Positions 16,309 to 25,549 are shown, counted from the stretch's first letter. The stretch: DNA of 64,000 nt from a bacterium (GCA_021777565.1 JAJYDJ010000001.1:62001-126000); one strand, 5' to 3'. Program-made: numbers and translations. The notes: a model not told the origin generated them from the letters alone.

Positions 16309-17221
16309 GGGTGTACGCGATATGCAGAAAGTACGCAAGGCTGTTATCCCCGCGGCAGGCTTTGGAACACGGTTTCTCCCGCAGACAAAGGCAATGCCAA
16401 AACAAATGCTCCCTATTGTCCATAAGCCGATTATCCAGTATGTCGTGGAAGAGTTGGTCTCCGCAGGCATTGAGGATATTATCATCGTTACCAACCACCT
16501 CGAGCGCTCCATTGAGGACCACTTTGATGATCCAAATCAAGACGTTGTCGGGGCACTGCGCATGGGAGGGCCTAAAAAAGAGCCACTTCTCAAAGAGCTT
16601 GAGGATATAGGCCGCATGGCTAATTTTGCCTATGTTCGCCAGAAAGGCCCAATTGGGAACGGGACGCCGTTTCTCAATGTCCGTCACATCATTGGGAACG
16701 AGCCATTTGTTGTTGTGTGGAGTGATGAGTTTGTCATTTCAAGGCCAACTTCTGTCATCCGCCAGCTGATTGACACGTATAACGAGTTTGGGTGTAGTGT
16801 GTTAGGGACGGTTAAAGCAGATAAGGAAAAAGACTTTGATCGATATGGGTATGCAGGGGGAACCGAGATCCGTCCAGGTCTCTATGATGTGAATGAAATC
16901 ATTGAGAAACCTGGGAAAGAAAGAGTTCCTGCCTCCATGGCTGCACTTATTTGGGCATGTGTCTACACGCCAGATATTTTTGACTATATGAAAGAAGTCT
17001 TGGTGAATTTGCCAAACGGGGAGGAACTTTGTTATGTCGATGCAGTGCATAGAATGTATAAAGATAATAAGCGAGTGATCGCCAAGATTTTCGAGAATGC
17101 TGAGTATTATGACTGTGGGACAGTGCTTGAGTACATGAAAACAGCCACCAGGCTTGGTCTTGCCGACCCTGAAATAGGGGAATCTTATAAAACATTCTTA
17201 CAGAGCCTCACCTTGAAGTAA
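16307..17221 (+). CDS. galU: UTP-glucose-1-phosphate uridylyltransferase
   Basis: GalU makes UDP-glucose, the donor for surface glycans and substrate for UDP-sugar interconversion. The 304-residue protein has the nucleotide-binding opening AVIPAAGFGTRFLPQTKAMPKQMLPI, followed by KPIIQYVVEELVSAGI and later the EKP and ALIWACVYTPDIFDY blocks. Two starts are possible: ATG 16307, 9 nt after AGGGGAGG, or ATG 16322 (MQKVRKAV), which suits the strong promoter overlapping 16307. I give the longer form; the core domain is unaffected. Divergent from secE. Confidence 0.93.
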   Translation: MGVRDMQKVRKAVIPAAGFGTRFLPQTKAMPKQMLPIVHKPIIQYVVEELVSAGIEDIIIVTNHLERSIEDHFDDPNQDVVGALRMGGPKKEPLLKELEDIGRMANFAYVRQKGPIGNGTPFLNVRHIIGNEPFVVVWSDEFVISRPTSVIRQLIDTYNEFGCSVLGTVKADKEKDFDRYGYAGGTEIRPGLYDVNEIIEKPGKERVPASMAALIWACVYTPDIFDYMKEVLVNLPNGEELCYVDAVHRMYKDNKRVIAKIFENAEYYDCGTVLEYMKTATRLGLADPEIGESYKTFLQSLTLK

Positions 17222-17263
17222 TTCAGGGAACAAAACCGGGCCTTTTGTTATACTAATACCGCT

Positions 17264-17899
17264 ATGAATAAGAAGTTATTGTATTTTCTCTCTGGCGCTG
17301 GGCTTTTTAGCATCTTTGTCGGGTTTTCCTACATCGTACACAAGAATGTTCTGAATCAGTTTGACTTTGACATGACGGTCAAGATTCAAGACCACATGCC
17401 AAGGCGTTTTGATAACTTCTTTTCGCTTTTAAGTGACATAGGGGCGGTAGAAATTACGGGTATTTTTGTGGCAATTTTGGTCATTTGGCTTTTCTGGAAG
17501 AGAAAATGGTTCGTTGGGCTGTTGACTGGCTTCCTTTTTGTCTTTTTTCATGTGTTTGAAATCTATGGCAAAACATTTGTGAGACACCTGCCTCCACCTC
17601 ATTTTATGCTGAGAACGCATGATGTATTTAATTTCTCACGATTTTATGTCAGAGAAGAAAATTCCTACCCGTCAGGGCATGCGGGCCGTGCACTCTTCGT
17701 GACAACTGTTCTCGCAGTCCTGATAACCCACAGTAAGTTATCTCTCAATAAAAAACTGATCTCATATGGCTTTTTGATTGCCTATGATCTGACGATGGTG
17801 GTCAGCCGTGTGTACTTGGGTGAACACTGGACGAGCGATGTGATCGGAGGATCACTCCTCGGATCTTCATTTGGGCTTCTGATTGGAATACTTCTCTAA
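17264..17899 (+). CDS. PAP2-family membrane phosphatase
   Basis: The 211-residue protein has five to six membrane helices and the three PAP2 motifs: K-x6-R in GKTFVRHLPPP, PSGH (SYPSGHAGRA) and SR-x5-H-x3-D (SRVYLGEHWTSD). The family dephosphorylates lipid phosphates or pyrophosphates. In this setting recycling of undecaprenyl pyrophosphate is a reasonable but unproved role. TATACT (17249-17254) lies 9 nt before the ATG. It converges on the DUF4389 gene with 13 nt between stops. Confidence 0.88.
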   Translation: MNKKLLYFLSGAGLFSIFVGFSYIVHKNVLNQFDFDMTVKIQDHMPRRFDNFFSLLSDIGAVEITGIFVAILVIWLFWKRKWFVGLLTGFLFVFFHVFEIYGKTFVRHLPPPHFMLRTHDVFNFSRFYVREENSYPSGHAGRALFVTTVLAVLITHSKLSLNKKLISYGFLIAYDLTMVVSRVYLGEHWTSDVIGGSLLGSSFGLLIGILL

Positions 17900-17912
17900 A
17901 GAATAGTTAGTT

Positions 17913-18737
17913 TTAATATCCTGTGGTTCGTGATGGCATGGGGGAAGGATACGTTGGTGCCGTCGCTGTTCGTGGAGAGGAATAACTATTACTGCTAAGC
18001 ATGTACAGGAGCGCAACTATGATCAGAGCGATTTTAATCCACTTGTGGTTCATCGAAATCCTAAAGCTGGGGTATGTGTCGGAAATACCCAACATATAGG
18101 CTGAAAGGGCAAAATTTAGGCGATAGCCATCAACATAGATCTCATGGGTAGACTCAGGGTATTTCCCAGTGAAAAGTACCGGGAAACAGCTGATAAGAAC
18201 TCCTATATAGGCTGCAGTGCTGATAACTCGCTGATAGAGTCCAAATGGAATCATCATAAGGATACGAATAAATCCTCCAACAATTGGGGTAGCGAACATG
18301 CGATTTGGGTGTTCTGGGTAGGTAAATTCCAGAAGCCCAGTGTCTTTTATCGAAAATCCAGGGTAGGTGTCCGTAATGCCTGCCCAGAAGAAGGAAATAC
18401 GTGCTCCAAGTGTCATGACGCCTACCGCAAGGGTAAATGCATACTGTGAGTAATTGCCAAATATCCAGACACGGAAACTGTTATAAATAACCACCATGAA
18501 AAGCCAGACACTGACCAACCCAAGCCAGAGAGCCACGGGGATAAGCATAATGATTTTTACGAGCCCTCCCAGAATCATCACGGCATACCATCTATTTGGG
18601 TGCATATTGCGTGAAATTGCAATGTGGGGATACATACGAATGTCTCGTTCTGTGTGGGGAGTAGATGTCTCAGAAATGGCTGCTGGAGCCTCTGTGTGCT
18701 CTTTATGATGTACTGTATGCTTGTGAGCCTTTACCAT
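17913..18737 (-). CDS. DUF4389 membrane protein
   Basis: The 274-residue protein holds two DUF4389-type units, each with a pair of membrane helices and the motifs NRWYAVMILGGLVKIIMLIP and NRMFATPIVGGFIRILMMIPF. The spacing FRVWIFGNYSQYAFTL and LFTGKYPESTHEI is also typical. A His-rich, charged N terminus lies in the cytoplasm. The start is the second of two nearby ATGs because GATACT (18746-18751) ends 8 nt before it and only 2 nt before the first. The function of DUF4389 is unknown. Confidence 0.8.
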   Translation of the reverse strand: MVKAHKHTVHHKEHTEAPAAISETSTPHTERDIRMYPHIAISRNMHPNRWYAVMILGGLVKIIMLIPVALWLGLVSVWLFMVVIYNSFRVWIFGNYSQYAFTLAVGVMTLGARISFFWAGITDTYPGFSIKDTGLLEFTYPEHPNRMFATPIVGGFIRILMMIPFGLYQRVISTAAYIGVLISCFPVLFTGKYPESTHEIYVDGYRLNFALSAYMLGISDTYPSFRISMNHKWIKIALIIVALLYMLSSNSYSSPRTATAPTYPSPMPSRTTGY

Positions 18738-18797
18738 ACACATCCAGTATCAGTGTTTTTATGGACTTTGTCAACAAAGATTCAGCAGGGGAAATGC

Positions 18798-20165
18798 TTA
18801 TGCGAGTTTGGTGAATCTCTTCAGGAAGGCACCAAATGGTACCATGGCCAAAAGGTAGCCAAGGTCTTCAGGACCTGTCTTTGGCAGTGAGGTAGCTTGT
18901 GCAGCAGGCTGTACTTGGACAGAACCGTTACTGCCAGCATAGGAACCGTAGACAATCTGTGAAGCAGGCACGTTAATCGTGTTGTTGTTGGTACTGTTCA
19001 CGTTGATTGTTGGGTTAAATGTGTTGGAATTGTTACTGTTGCCACTGTTATTGATAGAATTGTTGCCACTGTTGTTCACGCCACTTGATGAGTTACTTGA
19101 ACTGTTAGAGTCACTTGAACTATTTGAGTCACTTGAACTGTTGGATGAACTTGAGTTGTTGTTGTTGTTGTTGTTGTTGTTGCAATTACTATTGTCGTTA
19201 TTGTCCCCACAAGTTGGTGTTGGAGGGCACCATCCACCTGCTGGTTCAGCAATTTCACAGGCTGGGTTTGCGTCCAAACATGCAGGGCGTGGTGAACAGG
19301 TTGGTGTTGGAGGGCACCATCCACCTGCTGGTTCAGCAATTTCACAGGCTGGGTTTGCGTCCAAACATGCAGGACGTGGTGAACAGGTTGGTGTTGGTGA
19401 TGGTGGGCACCATCCGCCAATTGGTTCAGCAATTTCACAGGCTGGGTTTGCGTCCAAACAGGCAGGACGAGGTGTGCAGGTTGGTCCTGGCACGGTTGGA
19501 GTAGGCGTAAAGGTAGGTGTACTCACTGGTGTTGTTGGTGTAGGAGATGATGTAGGCGTCATAGTAGCCGTTGGTGTAGGAGATGACGTTGGTGTTGCAG
19601 TAGGTGGGACACCATATTGGCATGGGTTTCCTGTGTTATACCAAGCTGCTGCCCATGTGGTGTAGAGATGATTAATATCAGGTGCGCCATACATACTACT
19701 CCAGCCATTGCCATTTGCAAGGAAGAAGAAGTCATATTGGAATGCTCCACACGCAGGGTTCACAACACTGGTATTAAGATAGTAATTGGTATTTGTACTT
19801 ACAGAAATATCTTTTTCTCCCCATGGACCAAGAGAATCAGACTGGGAGATGATGTGCTGATTTTGCAGACATGAACTAGAACCGCTTGATGAATTTCCGT
19901 CACAGAAGTTCACAAGCCATCGAATGGTCAAACTTACATTATCTCCAGTATTATTTTTAAGGTGGAATGCTGCCTGGTATGTCCCATCACTAGATTTATA
20001 GGATTCATTGCCTGTCCAGGTTACGGTAACTTTTCCACCTGCTGAAGTACTAACGTAGGCCTTTCCATCTGCATGAGAAACTTGCTTTGGGACCATAGTC
20101 CACAAATATGCGACTGCAAGAAGTGCGCCGAAAACAACTAACAATTTTTTTATAATTCCTGACAT
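18798..20165 (-). CDS. LPxTG surface protein with Cys-rich tandem repeats and Asn/Ser-rich tract
   Basis: The 455-residue protein has a signal peptide/helix (residues about 8-30) and an all-beta N-terminal domain of about 160 residues. A Thr/Pro-rich linker follows, then tandem 29-residue repeats with four cysteines each (PRPACLDANPACEIAEP, GGWCPP). A long Asn/Ser tract precedes the end. At residue 427 is LPKTGPED, a sortase signal, followed by a short hydrophobic segment and basic tail. The divergent next gene encodes a sortase, its likely processing enzyme. A TATACT (20183-20188) lies 17 nt upstream, so it is not leaderless. Confidence 0.8.
   Translation of the reverse strand: MSGIIKKLLVVFGALLAVAYLWTMVPKQVSHADGKAYVSTSAGGKVTVTWTGNESYKSSDGTYQAAFHLKNNTGDNVSLTIRWLVNFCDGNSSSGSSSCLQNQHIISQSDSLGPWGEKDISVSTNTNYYLNTSVVNPACGAFQYDFFFLANGNGWSSMYGAPDINHLYTTWAAAWYNTGNPCQYGVPPTATPTSSPTPTATMTPTSSPTPTTPVSTPTFTPTPTVPGPTCTPRPACLDANPACEIAEPIGGWCPPSPTPTCSPRPACLDANPACEIAEPAGGWCPPTPTCSPRPACLDANPACEIAEPAGGWCPPTPTCGDNNDNSNCNNNNNNNNNSSSSNSSSDSNSSSDSNSSSNSSSGVNNSGNNSINNSGNSNNSNTFNPTINVNSTNNNTINVPASQIVYGSYAGSNGSVQVQPAAQATSLPKTGPEDLGYLLAMVPFGAFLKRFTKLA
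19213..19479. repeat. Three tandem 87-bp repeats within the LPxTG gene
   Basis: Units start at 19213, 19300 and 19387. The first two are 87 bp and nearly identical; the third has a 6-bp insertion. The period equals 29 codons, so frame is kept. High identity indicates recent duplication or homogenisation. Confidence 0.9.
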
Positions 20166-20205
20166 AAGCCTAAGTAGCCCGGAGTATACATCAAATTATA
20201 GGATG

Positions 20206-20236
20206 TGTCAAGAGTCGCTCATAGCGACATTGACAG
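20206..20236. promoter_or_regulatory. Inverted repeat between LPxTG gene and sortase
   Basis: GTCGCT-CAT-AGCGAC (20214-20228) is a perfect hairpin, extended outward by TGTCA/TGACA. It lies midway between the divergent surface-protein and sortase genes and could be an operator or a 5' hairpin. Confidence 0.45.
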
Positions 20237-20272
20237 AACTTGTATATACTAGAAAAAGAGGAGAATAAATTT

Positions 20273-20962
20273 ATGGCGATGAAGAAATCAGACATTGCAC
20301 GTTTTTTGATCCTGAGAAGTATTGGGAATTTTCTCGTGTTATTTGGCCTTTTTGGTGTGGGTATGACCTTTGGTCCTGCCTTGTATGAAGAAGGTCGATA
20401 CCAGCTGGATCGTATGGAAGGAGTGACGTACGTTGTGGCAACTCCTCATCAAAATCCATTCACTGGAGCCTTCTCAAACGTTATTGCCCAGACTGGGAAT
20501 GTGCATGTTTTGGTCCCACCAGATCCATTTTTTAGTATCGTCATTCCCAAAATAGGTGCTGCCGAGAGAGTGATCCCAAATGTGGATACCACCAATCAGG
20601 CTGAGTATGTTGCTGCACTGCAGAAAGGCATTGCCCATGCAAAAGGAAGTGTCTTCCCAGGGCTCAAAGGGACAACCTACCTTTTTGCCCATTCAACTGA
20701 CAGCTGGTGGAATGTAGGAAGATACAATGCGGTGTTTTATCTCCTGAAAGATTTGACGGTGGGAGATGATGTCTATGTCTTCTTTAATGGGGTCAGATAT
20801 AACTATAAGGTGGTAAAGACAGAAATTATTGATCCATCCGATGTGTCACTCCTGGTGAATGCCCAGACATCTGATGAGCAGTTAGTACTCCAAACCTGCT
20901 GGCCTCCGGGAACGACCTTCAAACGTCAGATGGTGATCGCAAAACTTATCGGAAGTAATTAA
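20273..20962 (+). CDS. Sortase
   Basis: Sortases cut LPxTG-like signals and join the protein to the cell surface. The 229-residue protein has an N-terminal signal anchor (about residues 10-35). The catalytic triad is visible as H140 (TYLFAHSTD), C209 (LVLQTCWPPG) and R218 (TTFKRQMV). The WPPGTTFKR ending resembles class D/E enzymes. The start is ATG 20273 because AGAGGAGA lies just upstream and TATACT (20245-20250) lies further up, so this gene has a short leader with a ribosome site. It is divergent from its probable LPKTG substrate. Confidence 0.9.
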   Translation: MAMKKSDIARFLILRSIGNFLVLFGLFGVGMTFGPALYEEGRYQLDRMEGVTYVVATPHQNPFTGAFSNVIAQTGNVHVLVPPDPFFSIVIPKIGAAERVIPNVDTTNQAEYVAALQKGIAHAKGSVFPGLKGTTYLFAHSTDSWWNVGRYNAVFYLLKDLTVGDDVYVFFNGVRYNYKVVKTEIIDPSDVSLLVNAQTSDEQLVLQTCWPPGTTFKRQMVIAKLIGSN

Positions 20963-20963
20963 C

Positions 20964-21551
20964 TCATGCATTGAGGATAAGTTCGTTGTTTTTCCCCGCA
21001 ATCATATCTCGAATTTGTCCGATCCTGGTCAAAAAAATGAGAGCAGTAACAAGGATGGTATATCCAAAAGAGAGAAGTGGCTGTCCAGTGATAAGTGTGA
21101 GAAATGGGACAAGGGCGGTGACGGCAAGGTGGGTAAAAAATGTCATATTGCTTTCTCGACGAATAAAGATCCACATAGCGATAAGTAGTAGCGCAAAAAA
21201 CCACCCAAATAGGATGGCGAGAGTGCCGGCAAAAATGGGGAAACAATTGTCATATTTACTTTTAAATAATGGGAAAACTTGCCCAATAATACCCGCAAAA
21301 CAAGCTCCGAGAATATACAGAGGGGTTGAGAGAAAATGAAGCGCTATCAGTGCGATAAGACAACCTGAGGCGAATTCGAAAACGATATTGGAAAAGACTT
21401 CGGCCTTTGTAATAAAAGGATATAGCCCAAGAAGTGATTGATGCAGCTTTTGTACAAAGCCTATCTTTTGTACCTCTTCGAAAAACATATCAGCAGATAG
21501 TGATCCGATAAGATAGTTGGTCAAAAAAAGTACTATAAGTGTAACGTACAT
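20964..21551 (-). CDS. Polytopic membrane protein, possibly PlsY-like
   Basis: The 195-residue protein has five or six membrane helices and short loops. Its opening NYLIGSLSADMFFEEVQKIG, the GCLIALIALHFL segment and FAGIIGQVFPLFKSKYDN recall the glycerol-3-phosphate acyltransferase PlsY (S-x2 near a first helix, GHxFPxF-like loop), but the catalytic residues differ, so the assignment is weak. It is divergent from the GT-C gene, with 20 bp between starts. Confidence 0.55.
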   Translation of the reverse strand: MYVTLIVLFLTNYLIGSLSADMFFEEVQKIGFVQKLHQSLLGLYPFITKAEVFSNIVFEFASGCLIALIALHFLSTPLYILGACFAGIIGQVFPLFKSKYDNCFPIFAGTLAILFGWFFALLLIAMWIFIRRESNMTFFTHLAVTALVPFLTLITGQPLLSFGYTILVTALIFLTRIGQIRDMIAGKNNELILNA

Positions 21552-21571
21552 TCTGGTAGCATTATTGTAAT

Positions 21572-22924
21572 ATGTCTCAGGAAAAGTTGCAAAAATGGCA
21601 CCTAGGATTTGTCCTTTTGATTCTCATAAGCGTTGTTATCCGCCTGTGGGTCATGTCTGCGTCATTACAGCTTCGTGAACATACGGACGTCACTCGATAC
21701 AAAGATTGGGCACGGATCGCGTACCTGTATGGGTTTGCCGACAGCTATCTGCCCACACATCTCACCTTTGGCAATATGCCAAATAACCAACCGCCAGGAA
21801 CATTGTATGTGCTGGATGGTGCCTATACTGCACAGCTTCGCGCGGCAAATATCTATATGAAGTTTACTCACCAAAAACCAGGGACAAATTTGTTTATCAA
21901 TGGTCCACTGGTCAATATCTTTTTGCGCATCCCATCACTTCTTGCAGATATCGTCATTGGTTTGCTTTTGTATGTTTTGATTGGGAGGTTGAAAGGGAAT
22001 AGAACGTGGCAACTGATCGGCAGTGGCTTGTTTCTTCTCAATCCTGTGGTTATCTATAACAGTGCATTTTGGGGACAGATGGATAGTGTGAATAATGTAT
22101 TTTTTATTCTTGCGCTGTTACTTCTCACATATAAAAAATATTTTGTTACGGTGCTTGTGTTTTTCTTGGGACTTTTTATCAAATTCTCACTTGTCATATT
22201 TTTGCCATTTCTTTTACTCTTTATATACCAGCAAGGAATTTCATGGCGACGACTTCTGTGGTATCCACTGATTGCCTGGATTATGCTTTGCAGCTTTAGT
22301 TTGCCTGTTACCAGTAATGCCTTTGTGTGGCTCACGAGTTTTTTACAAACAGCCAGTGGGGAAATGCAAAACGTGACGGTGTATGCATTTAACTTCTGGT
22401 GGATGCTGTTTCACCCTCATATGTATAGTAGCGTCTCTGCAGTCCAGAATTTGTATCAGTTCAGTAGTGTCAATCTGACAGGTGTACCGCTGGTGACGGC
22501 GCCACTTCTTGGGACGACGCTTTTGACATGGAGTTTGGTCCCGGTGTGTTTGCTCTTGGGGCTTTTGTTTGAACGCATGTGGCACGCAAAGCCAACCCTG
22601 ACGCAAAGCATGTTCATTTCTGCGGTAGTTGCCCTAATGGTTTTCCTTTTTCTCCCAAGTAAGCATGCGCGGTACATGTATCCGATGTTTGCGCCACTCG
22701 CACTCTATATTGGGATAAAAAAACAATTTCTTTTAGAATTTATCATCTTGTCAGTGGCAAACATGTTGAATTTATATATGGTGTGGCATCCATTTGCGCT
22801 GTCGTGGTTCCCTCTGGGACTTATCAATAGTCAGGTGTTTCAGTGGGTGATTGCGACTGTTTCTGTCATGGTAGGTCTGTGGCTGTATATGCGCGTACTT
22901 CAGATGCTGCGATCAACGAGTTAA
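21572..22924 (+). CDS. GT-C mannosyltransferase-like membrane protein
   Basis: The 450-residue protein has about ten membrane helices. The first outer loop contains DVTRYKDWARIAYLYG and NNQPPGTLYVL, and the end has SKHARYMYPMFAPLAL, resembling Gpi18-like (COG5542) mannosyltransferases. Such enzymes use polyprenyl-phosphate sugars on the outer membrane face. CATTAT (21560-21565) ends 6 nt before the ATG. Together with the GT39-like gene at 12-13 kb it points to lipid-linked surface glycan or glycoprotein assembly. Confidence 0.75.
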   Translation: MSQEKLQKWHLGFVLLILISVVIRLWVMSASLQLREHTDVTRYKDWARIAYLYGFADSYLPTHLTFGNMPNNQPPGTLYVLDGAYTAQLRAANIYMKFTHQKPGTNLFINGPLVNIFLRIPSLLADIVIGLLLYVLIGRLKGNRTWQLIGSGLFLLNPVVIYNSAFWGQMDSVNNVFFILALLLLTYKKYFVTVLVFFLGLFIKFSLVIFLPFLLLFIYQQGISWRRLLWYPLIAWIMLCSFSLPVTSNAFVWLTSFLQTASGEMQNVTVYAFNFWWMLFHPHMYSSVSAVQNLYQFSSVNLTGVPLVTAPLLGTTLLTWSLVPVCLLLGLLFERMWHAKPTLTQSMFISAVVALMVFLFLPSKHARYMYPMFAPLALYIGIKKQFLLEFIILSVANMLNLYMVWHPFALSWFPLGLINSQVFQWVIATVSVMVGLWLYMRVLQMLRSTS

Positions 22925-22960
22925 TTTGCATTTGCCGTGCTATTTTGTTAGATTGGTGGT

Positions 22961-23674
22961 ATGCAACCCCGTGAAATCCTCGCCCAGGCAGTTGATGCAC
23001 TGGAGCATGAACAAAACACTCATCGTGCACTTGAGCTTGATCAACAGGCCGCACAAGAAGCAGAAAATGCTGGAGATTTGGCTACTGCAGCCGAGGCAAA
23101 ATCTCATGAAGCCTTAGTTCTTAGAAGAATCTATAGACAGACAGATGATCATCAGTATCTGGATCAGTCAGTACAGGTTGCTCGACAGTCCGTAGAACTT
23201 GCCAAACGACTTTCAGACACAAGCGCATGGATGATGCCTCTTTTTAAAGCGGCCAGCTCATATTATGCAGCAGGTCTTGCACAGGAAGCAGTCGCAGCGA
23301 TGGATGAGGCCATACAGATTATGCATACCAATCCTCCTGCAACACACGATAGGCCATCAGTACTCCATGATATGCGCATACACCGAGAGTACTTTGCCTA
23401 CCAGGCTGGGGACAAAACTGCTATTGATCGTTTGGAGCAGGCTATAGATGATTTACGTTCAGCAGGGGATCCGGACATCTATGCACTCGATGTATGGGCG
23501 AGTGGTGGGTATCTCAAAGCAGCTGAGGTATTGGTAGATGATGATCCTGCCAGAGGGTTGGCAAATCTTATGAAGGCGCGAGATATTATTGCGGCAAATC
23601 CCGAATTGGTATTGAGAAGAAGTGATTGGAATGCCCTGGCAGAGAGATATGGCAGGGGAGATTTATTTGCGTAA
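22961..23674 (+). CDS. TPR-like helical protein
   Basis: The 237-residue soluble protein consists of paired helices with TPR-like spacing (ALELDQQAAQEAENAGDLATAAEAKSHEAL is one such pair). Such scaffolds bind other proteins. No enzyme motif is seen. An extended -10, TGT-TAGATT (hexamer 22949-22954), ends 6 nt before the ATG. The 3' end overlaps the opposing acyltransferase gene by 12 nt. Specific function is unknown. Confidence 0.65.
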   Translation: MQPREILAQAVDALEHEQNTHRALELDQQAAQEAENAGDLATAAEAKSHEALVLRRIYRQTDDHQYLDQSVQVARQSVELAKRLSDTSAWMMPLFKAASSYYAAGLAQEAVAAMDEAIQIMHTNPPATHDRPSVLHDMRIHREYFAYQAGDKTAIDRLEQAIDDLRSAGDPDIYALDVWASGGYLKAAEVLVDDDPARGLANLMKARDIIAANPELVLRRSDWNALAERYGRGDLFA

Positions 23675-24667
23675 CAGCAGCTTCTCACCACGATGCCAGA
23701 GGTAATCAACTGCCAGAATCCCCGTTGTCGCCAAACCTGTTGAGATAATCCCATTGAATCGTTCTTTCCACTCTGCGATAACTGGTGAGACATGAAGGGC
23801 AATGTAGATATTGTAGATGTAAAGAAACGCCAAAAACTGCCATCCCAAAAGTGCAAGCGTATGTTTCCCAATGTATTCAAGAACTCGATTGGCATTGATA
23901 AGCATACTCAGAATAACGGTCATAAGGATGCCAGCAAGTGCTCCTATGTAAAAAAGAGCGTAGTTATTCAGGTGTCCAATACGCATATCAATCTGGTTCC
24001 CAAACCATTGAAAGTTGAGCTGTGCCGCAATGAGCCATAGGGGGATAGACACGAGAAGGAGTTGCCACCGGTGAGATTGTATCCAGGAAGTGAGTTTTTG
24101 CTGTTCCATAAGGAGCGCGCCTGCACCGAAAAAAACAACGGCCGTGAATGCGGTCTCTAGGCCAAAAGGTAAATGACTGTCCGGGAAAAGTCTCGTGTAG
24201 GCAAATCCGAGTCCCGAGAAAAAGAATAACCAAGTGATGATAAATGGAGTTGTTTTGGCATAGTTCTGGATACCGTAATAAAGCATTCTGGTCACAAAAA
24301 GGCAGGGGAGGAACCACAAAATTATGTTATATCCCAACCCTCCATTGGCACCACTGCCATAGATCACGCCCCAGAAGTCGCCCCAAAATCTCGCCCAGGT
24401 GAGTGGATTACTGTCAGTAAAATGTCCGATGCCGTAGGTGGCAGCTGCCAAAAAAAGGTACGGAATCAGAAGCGTCTGGGTTGATCGTTTAAGAAAGTGT
24501 CTAAAAGGTGCGGGGTGAAAAAGCATGCCAGAGAGGAAAAAGAAAAACGGCATATGGAAGGCATAGATAAGATAGCGGTATTGCCTGTCATCGATCGTAT
24601 GGCCATAAATGACCAACAACATTCCTATTCCGCGTGCGACATCGATCCAATGAATTCTTTCTTTCAT
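23663..24667 (-). CDS. Acyltransferase family 3 membrane protein
   Basis: The 334-residue protein has about ten membrane helices. It opens with RIHWIDVARGIGMLLVIYGHT, the family signature in which the histidine is catalytic, followed by YLIYAFHMPFFFFLSGMLF. These enzymes acetylate or otherwise acylate exported sugars and lipids. It starts 3 nt after the stop of the DUF4239 gene and is probably co-transcribed with it. The acceptor is unknown, though local glycosyltransferases make a surface glycan plausible. Confidence 0.85.
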   Translation of the reverse strand: MKERIHWIDVARGIGMLLVIYGHTIDDRQYRYLIYAFHMPFFFFLSGMLFHPAPFRHFLKRSTQTLLIPYLFLAAATYGIGHFTDSNPLTWARFWGDFWGVIYGSGANGGLGYNIILWFLPCLFVTRMLYYGIQNYAKTTPFIITWLFFFSGLGFAYTRLFPDSHLPFGLETAFTAVVFFGAGALLMEQQKLTSWIQSHRWQLLLVSIPLWLIAAQLNFQWFGNQIDMRIGHLNNYALFYIGALAGILMTVILSMLINANRVLEYIGKHTLALLGWQFLAFLYIYNIYIALHVSPVIAEWKERFNGIISTGLATTGILAVDYLWHRGEKLLLRK

Positions 24668-24670
24668 GTG

Positions 24671-25444
24671 TTAGCTCAAGGCAGTATATTTCTCTTCAAT
24701 GTGAGTGAGTGAATCTTTAAAGGTCTCAGGAGTAATATGCCACATGTCACCAAAGAAAGGATTATCAAGATCTTCAATAATGTATATGAGAAGTGCCAGA
24801 CTAAAAACAAATGTTCCGGTTACCAGAGTACCATAGTAGATATTTACAAATGGCATAAAGATAAACGTGATGACCATAAAGAAAGATGAGGCATAGAAAA
24901 AGACGCGGATAGGAAGGGGAAGTCTGAGAATACATTTGTGGAGCCTCTCGGTACGCGTCTGGGCAAGATTGGCATAGTGATCAACGATGAGTCCAAAGAC
25001 TTGTCCATCGTGATCATCATCGAATTTCACATGATTAATATCTTGTGCCAGTTGATCAAATGCTTGTTCTTCTGCAGGATGTTTTTTCCCTTTTTTGAGG
25101 TGTTTGAAATTATTGTCAACGATAATACTAATGTAGGTTTTAACATTGGCATATACTTTCTCGCTAAATTTTTTATCGTGGAAATACGTAGAGAGGAGAT
25201 ACAATTTCTCAAGACCTGCGGCTTCCTGTTCGATCAAATATTTGGTGTTGTTAAATTTATTCCAGACTTCAACAACAATAAAGGCAGAAATGATGCCATA
25301 AAGTGCACCAAAGGCGACTAAATAGGCACTGATGCCACCCATATCAGCGAGATACTTGTCGGTATGCAGAAATGCCTGTGCTGTCATCATGAGTATGACT
25401 GAGAAAAGTGCAAGAAGGGTCGATTTAACAAAGACAGAAATCAT
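24671..25444 (-). CDS. DUF4239 (bestrophin-like) membrane protein
   Basis: The 257-residue protein has two helices at each end and a soluble middle part with a coiled helix (IEQEAAGLEKLYLLSTYF). The ending IEDLDNPFFGDMWHITPETF is characteristic of DUF4239, which is distantly related to bestrophin channels. TGC-TATGCT (hexamer 25451-25456) ends 6 nt before the ATG. It leads a two-gene unit with the acyltransferase. The transport role is inferred from the family only. Confidence 0.8.
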   Translation of the reverse strand: MISVFVKSTLLALFSVILMMTAQAFLHTDKYLADMGGISAYLVAFGALYGIISAFIVVEVWNKFNNTKYLIEQEAAGLEKLYLLSTYFHDKKFSEKVYANVKTYISIIVDNNFKHLKKGKKHPAEEQAFDQLAQDINHVKFDDDHDGQVFGLIVDHYANLAQTRTERLHKCILRLPLPIRVFFYASSFFMVITFIFMPFVNIYYGTLVTGTFVFSLALLIYIIEDLDNPFFGDMWHITPETFKDSLTHIEEKYTALS

Positions 25445-25535
25445 ATATTGAGCATAGCAATCACAGGCTAGAGACGCAATGGCTCAAAGAAGTTGTCAAA
25501 GAGGTTGTGCTGCAGTACAATACCTACACTAATTA

Positions 25536-25549
25536 GTGATATTTATCAC
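25536..25549. promoter_or_regulatory. Perfect palindrome upstream of a hypothetical gene
   Basis: GTGATATTTATCAC is a perfect inverted repeat (6-bp arms, 2-bp centre). Its right edge overlaps the CACAAT that would serve as the -10 box of the gene at 25559, a typical operator position. Confidence 0.5.

Noticed and set aside
19213..19479. Regularly spaced repeats as a CRISPR array
   Set aside because: The units are contiguous, 87 bp, in coding frame and without spacers.
18979..19665. 228-codon open frame on the + strand opposite the LPxTG gene
   Set aside because: It is rich in Leu from antisense Asn codons and arises from the low-complexity and repeat sequence of the - strand gene, which has a signal peptide and LPxTG end.
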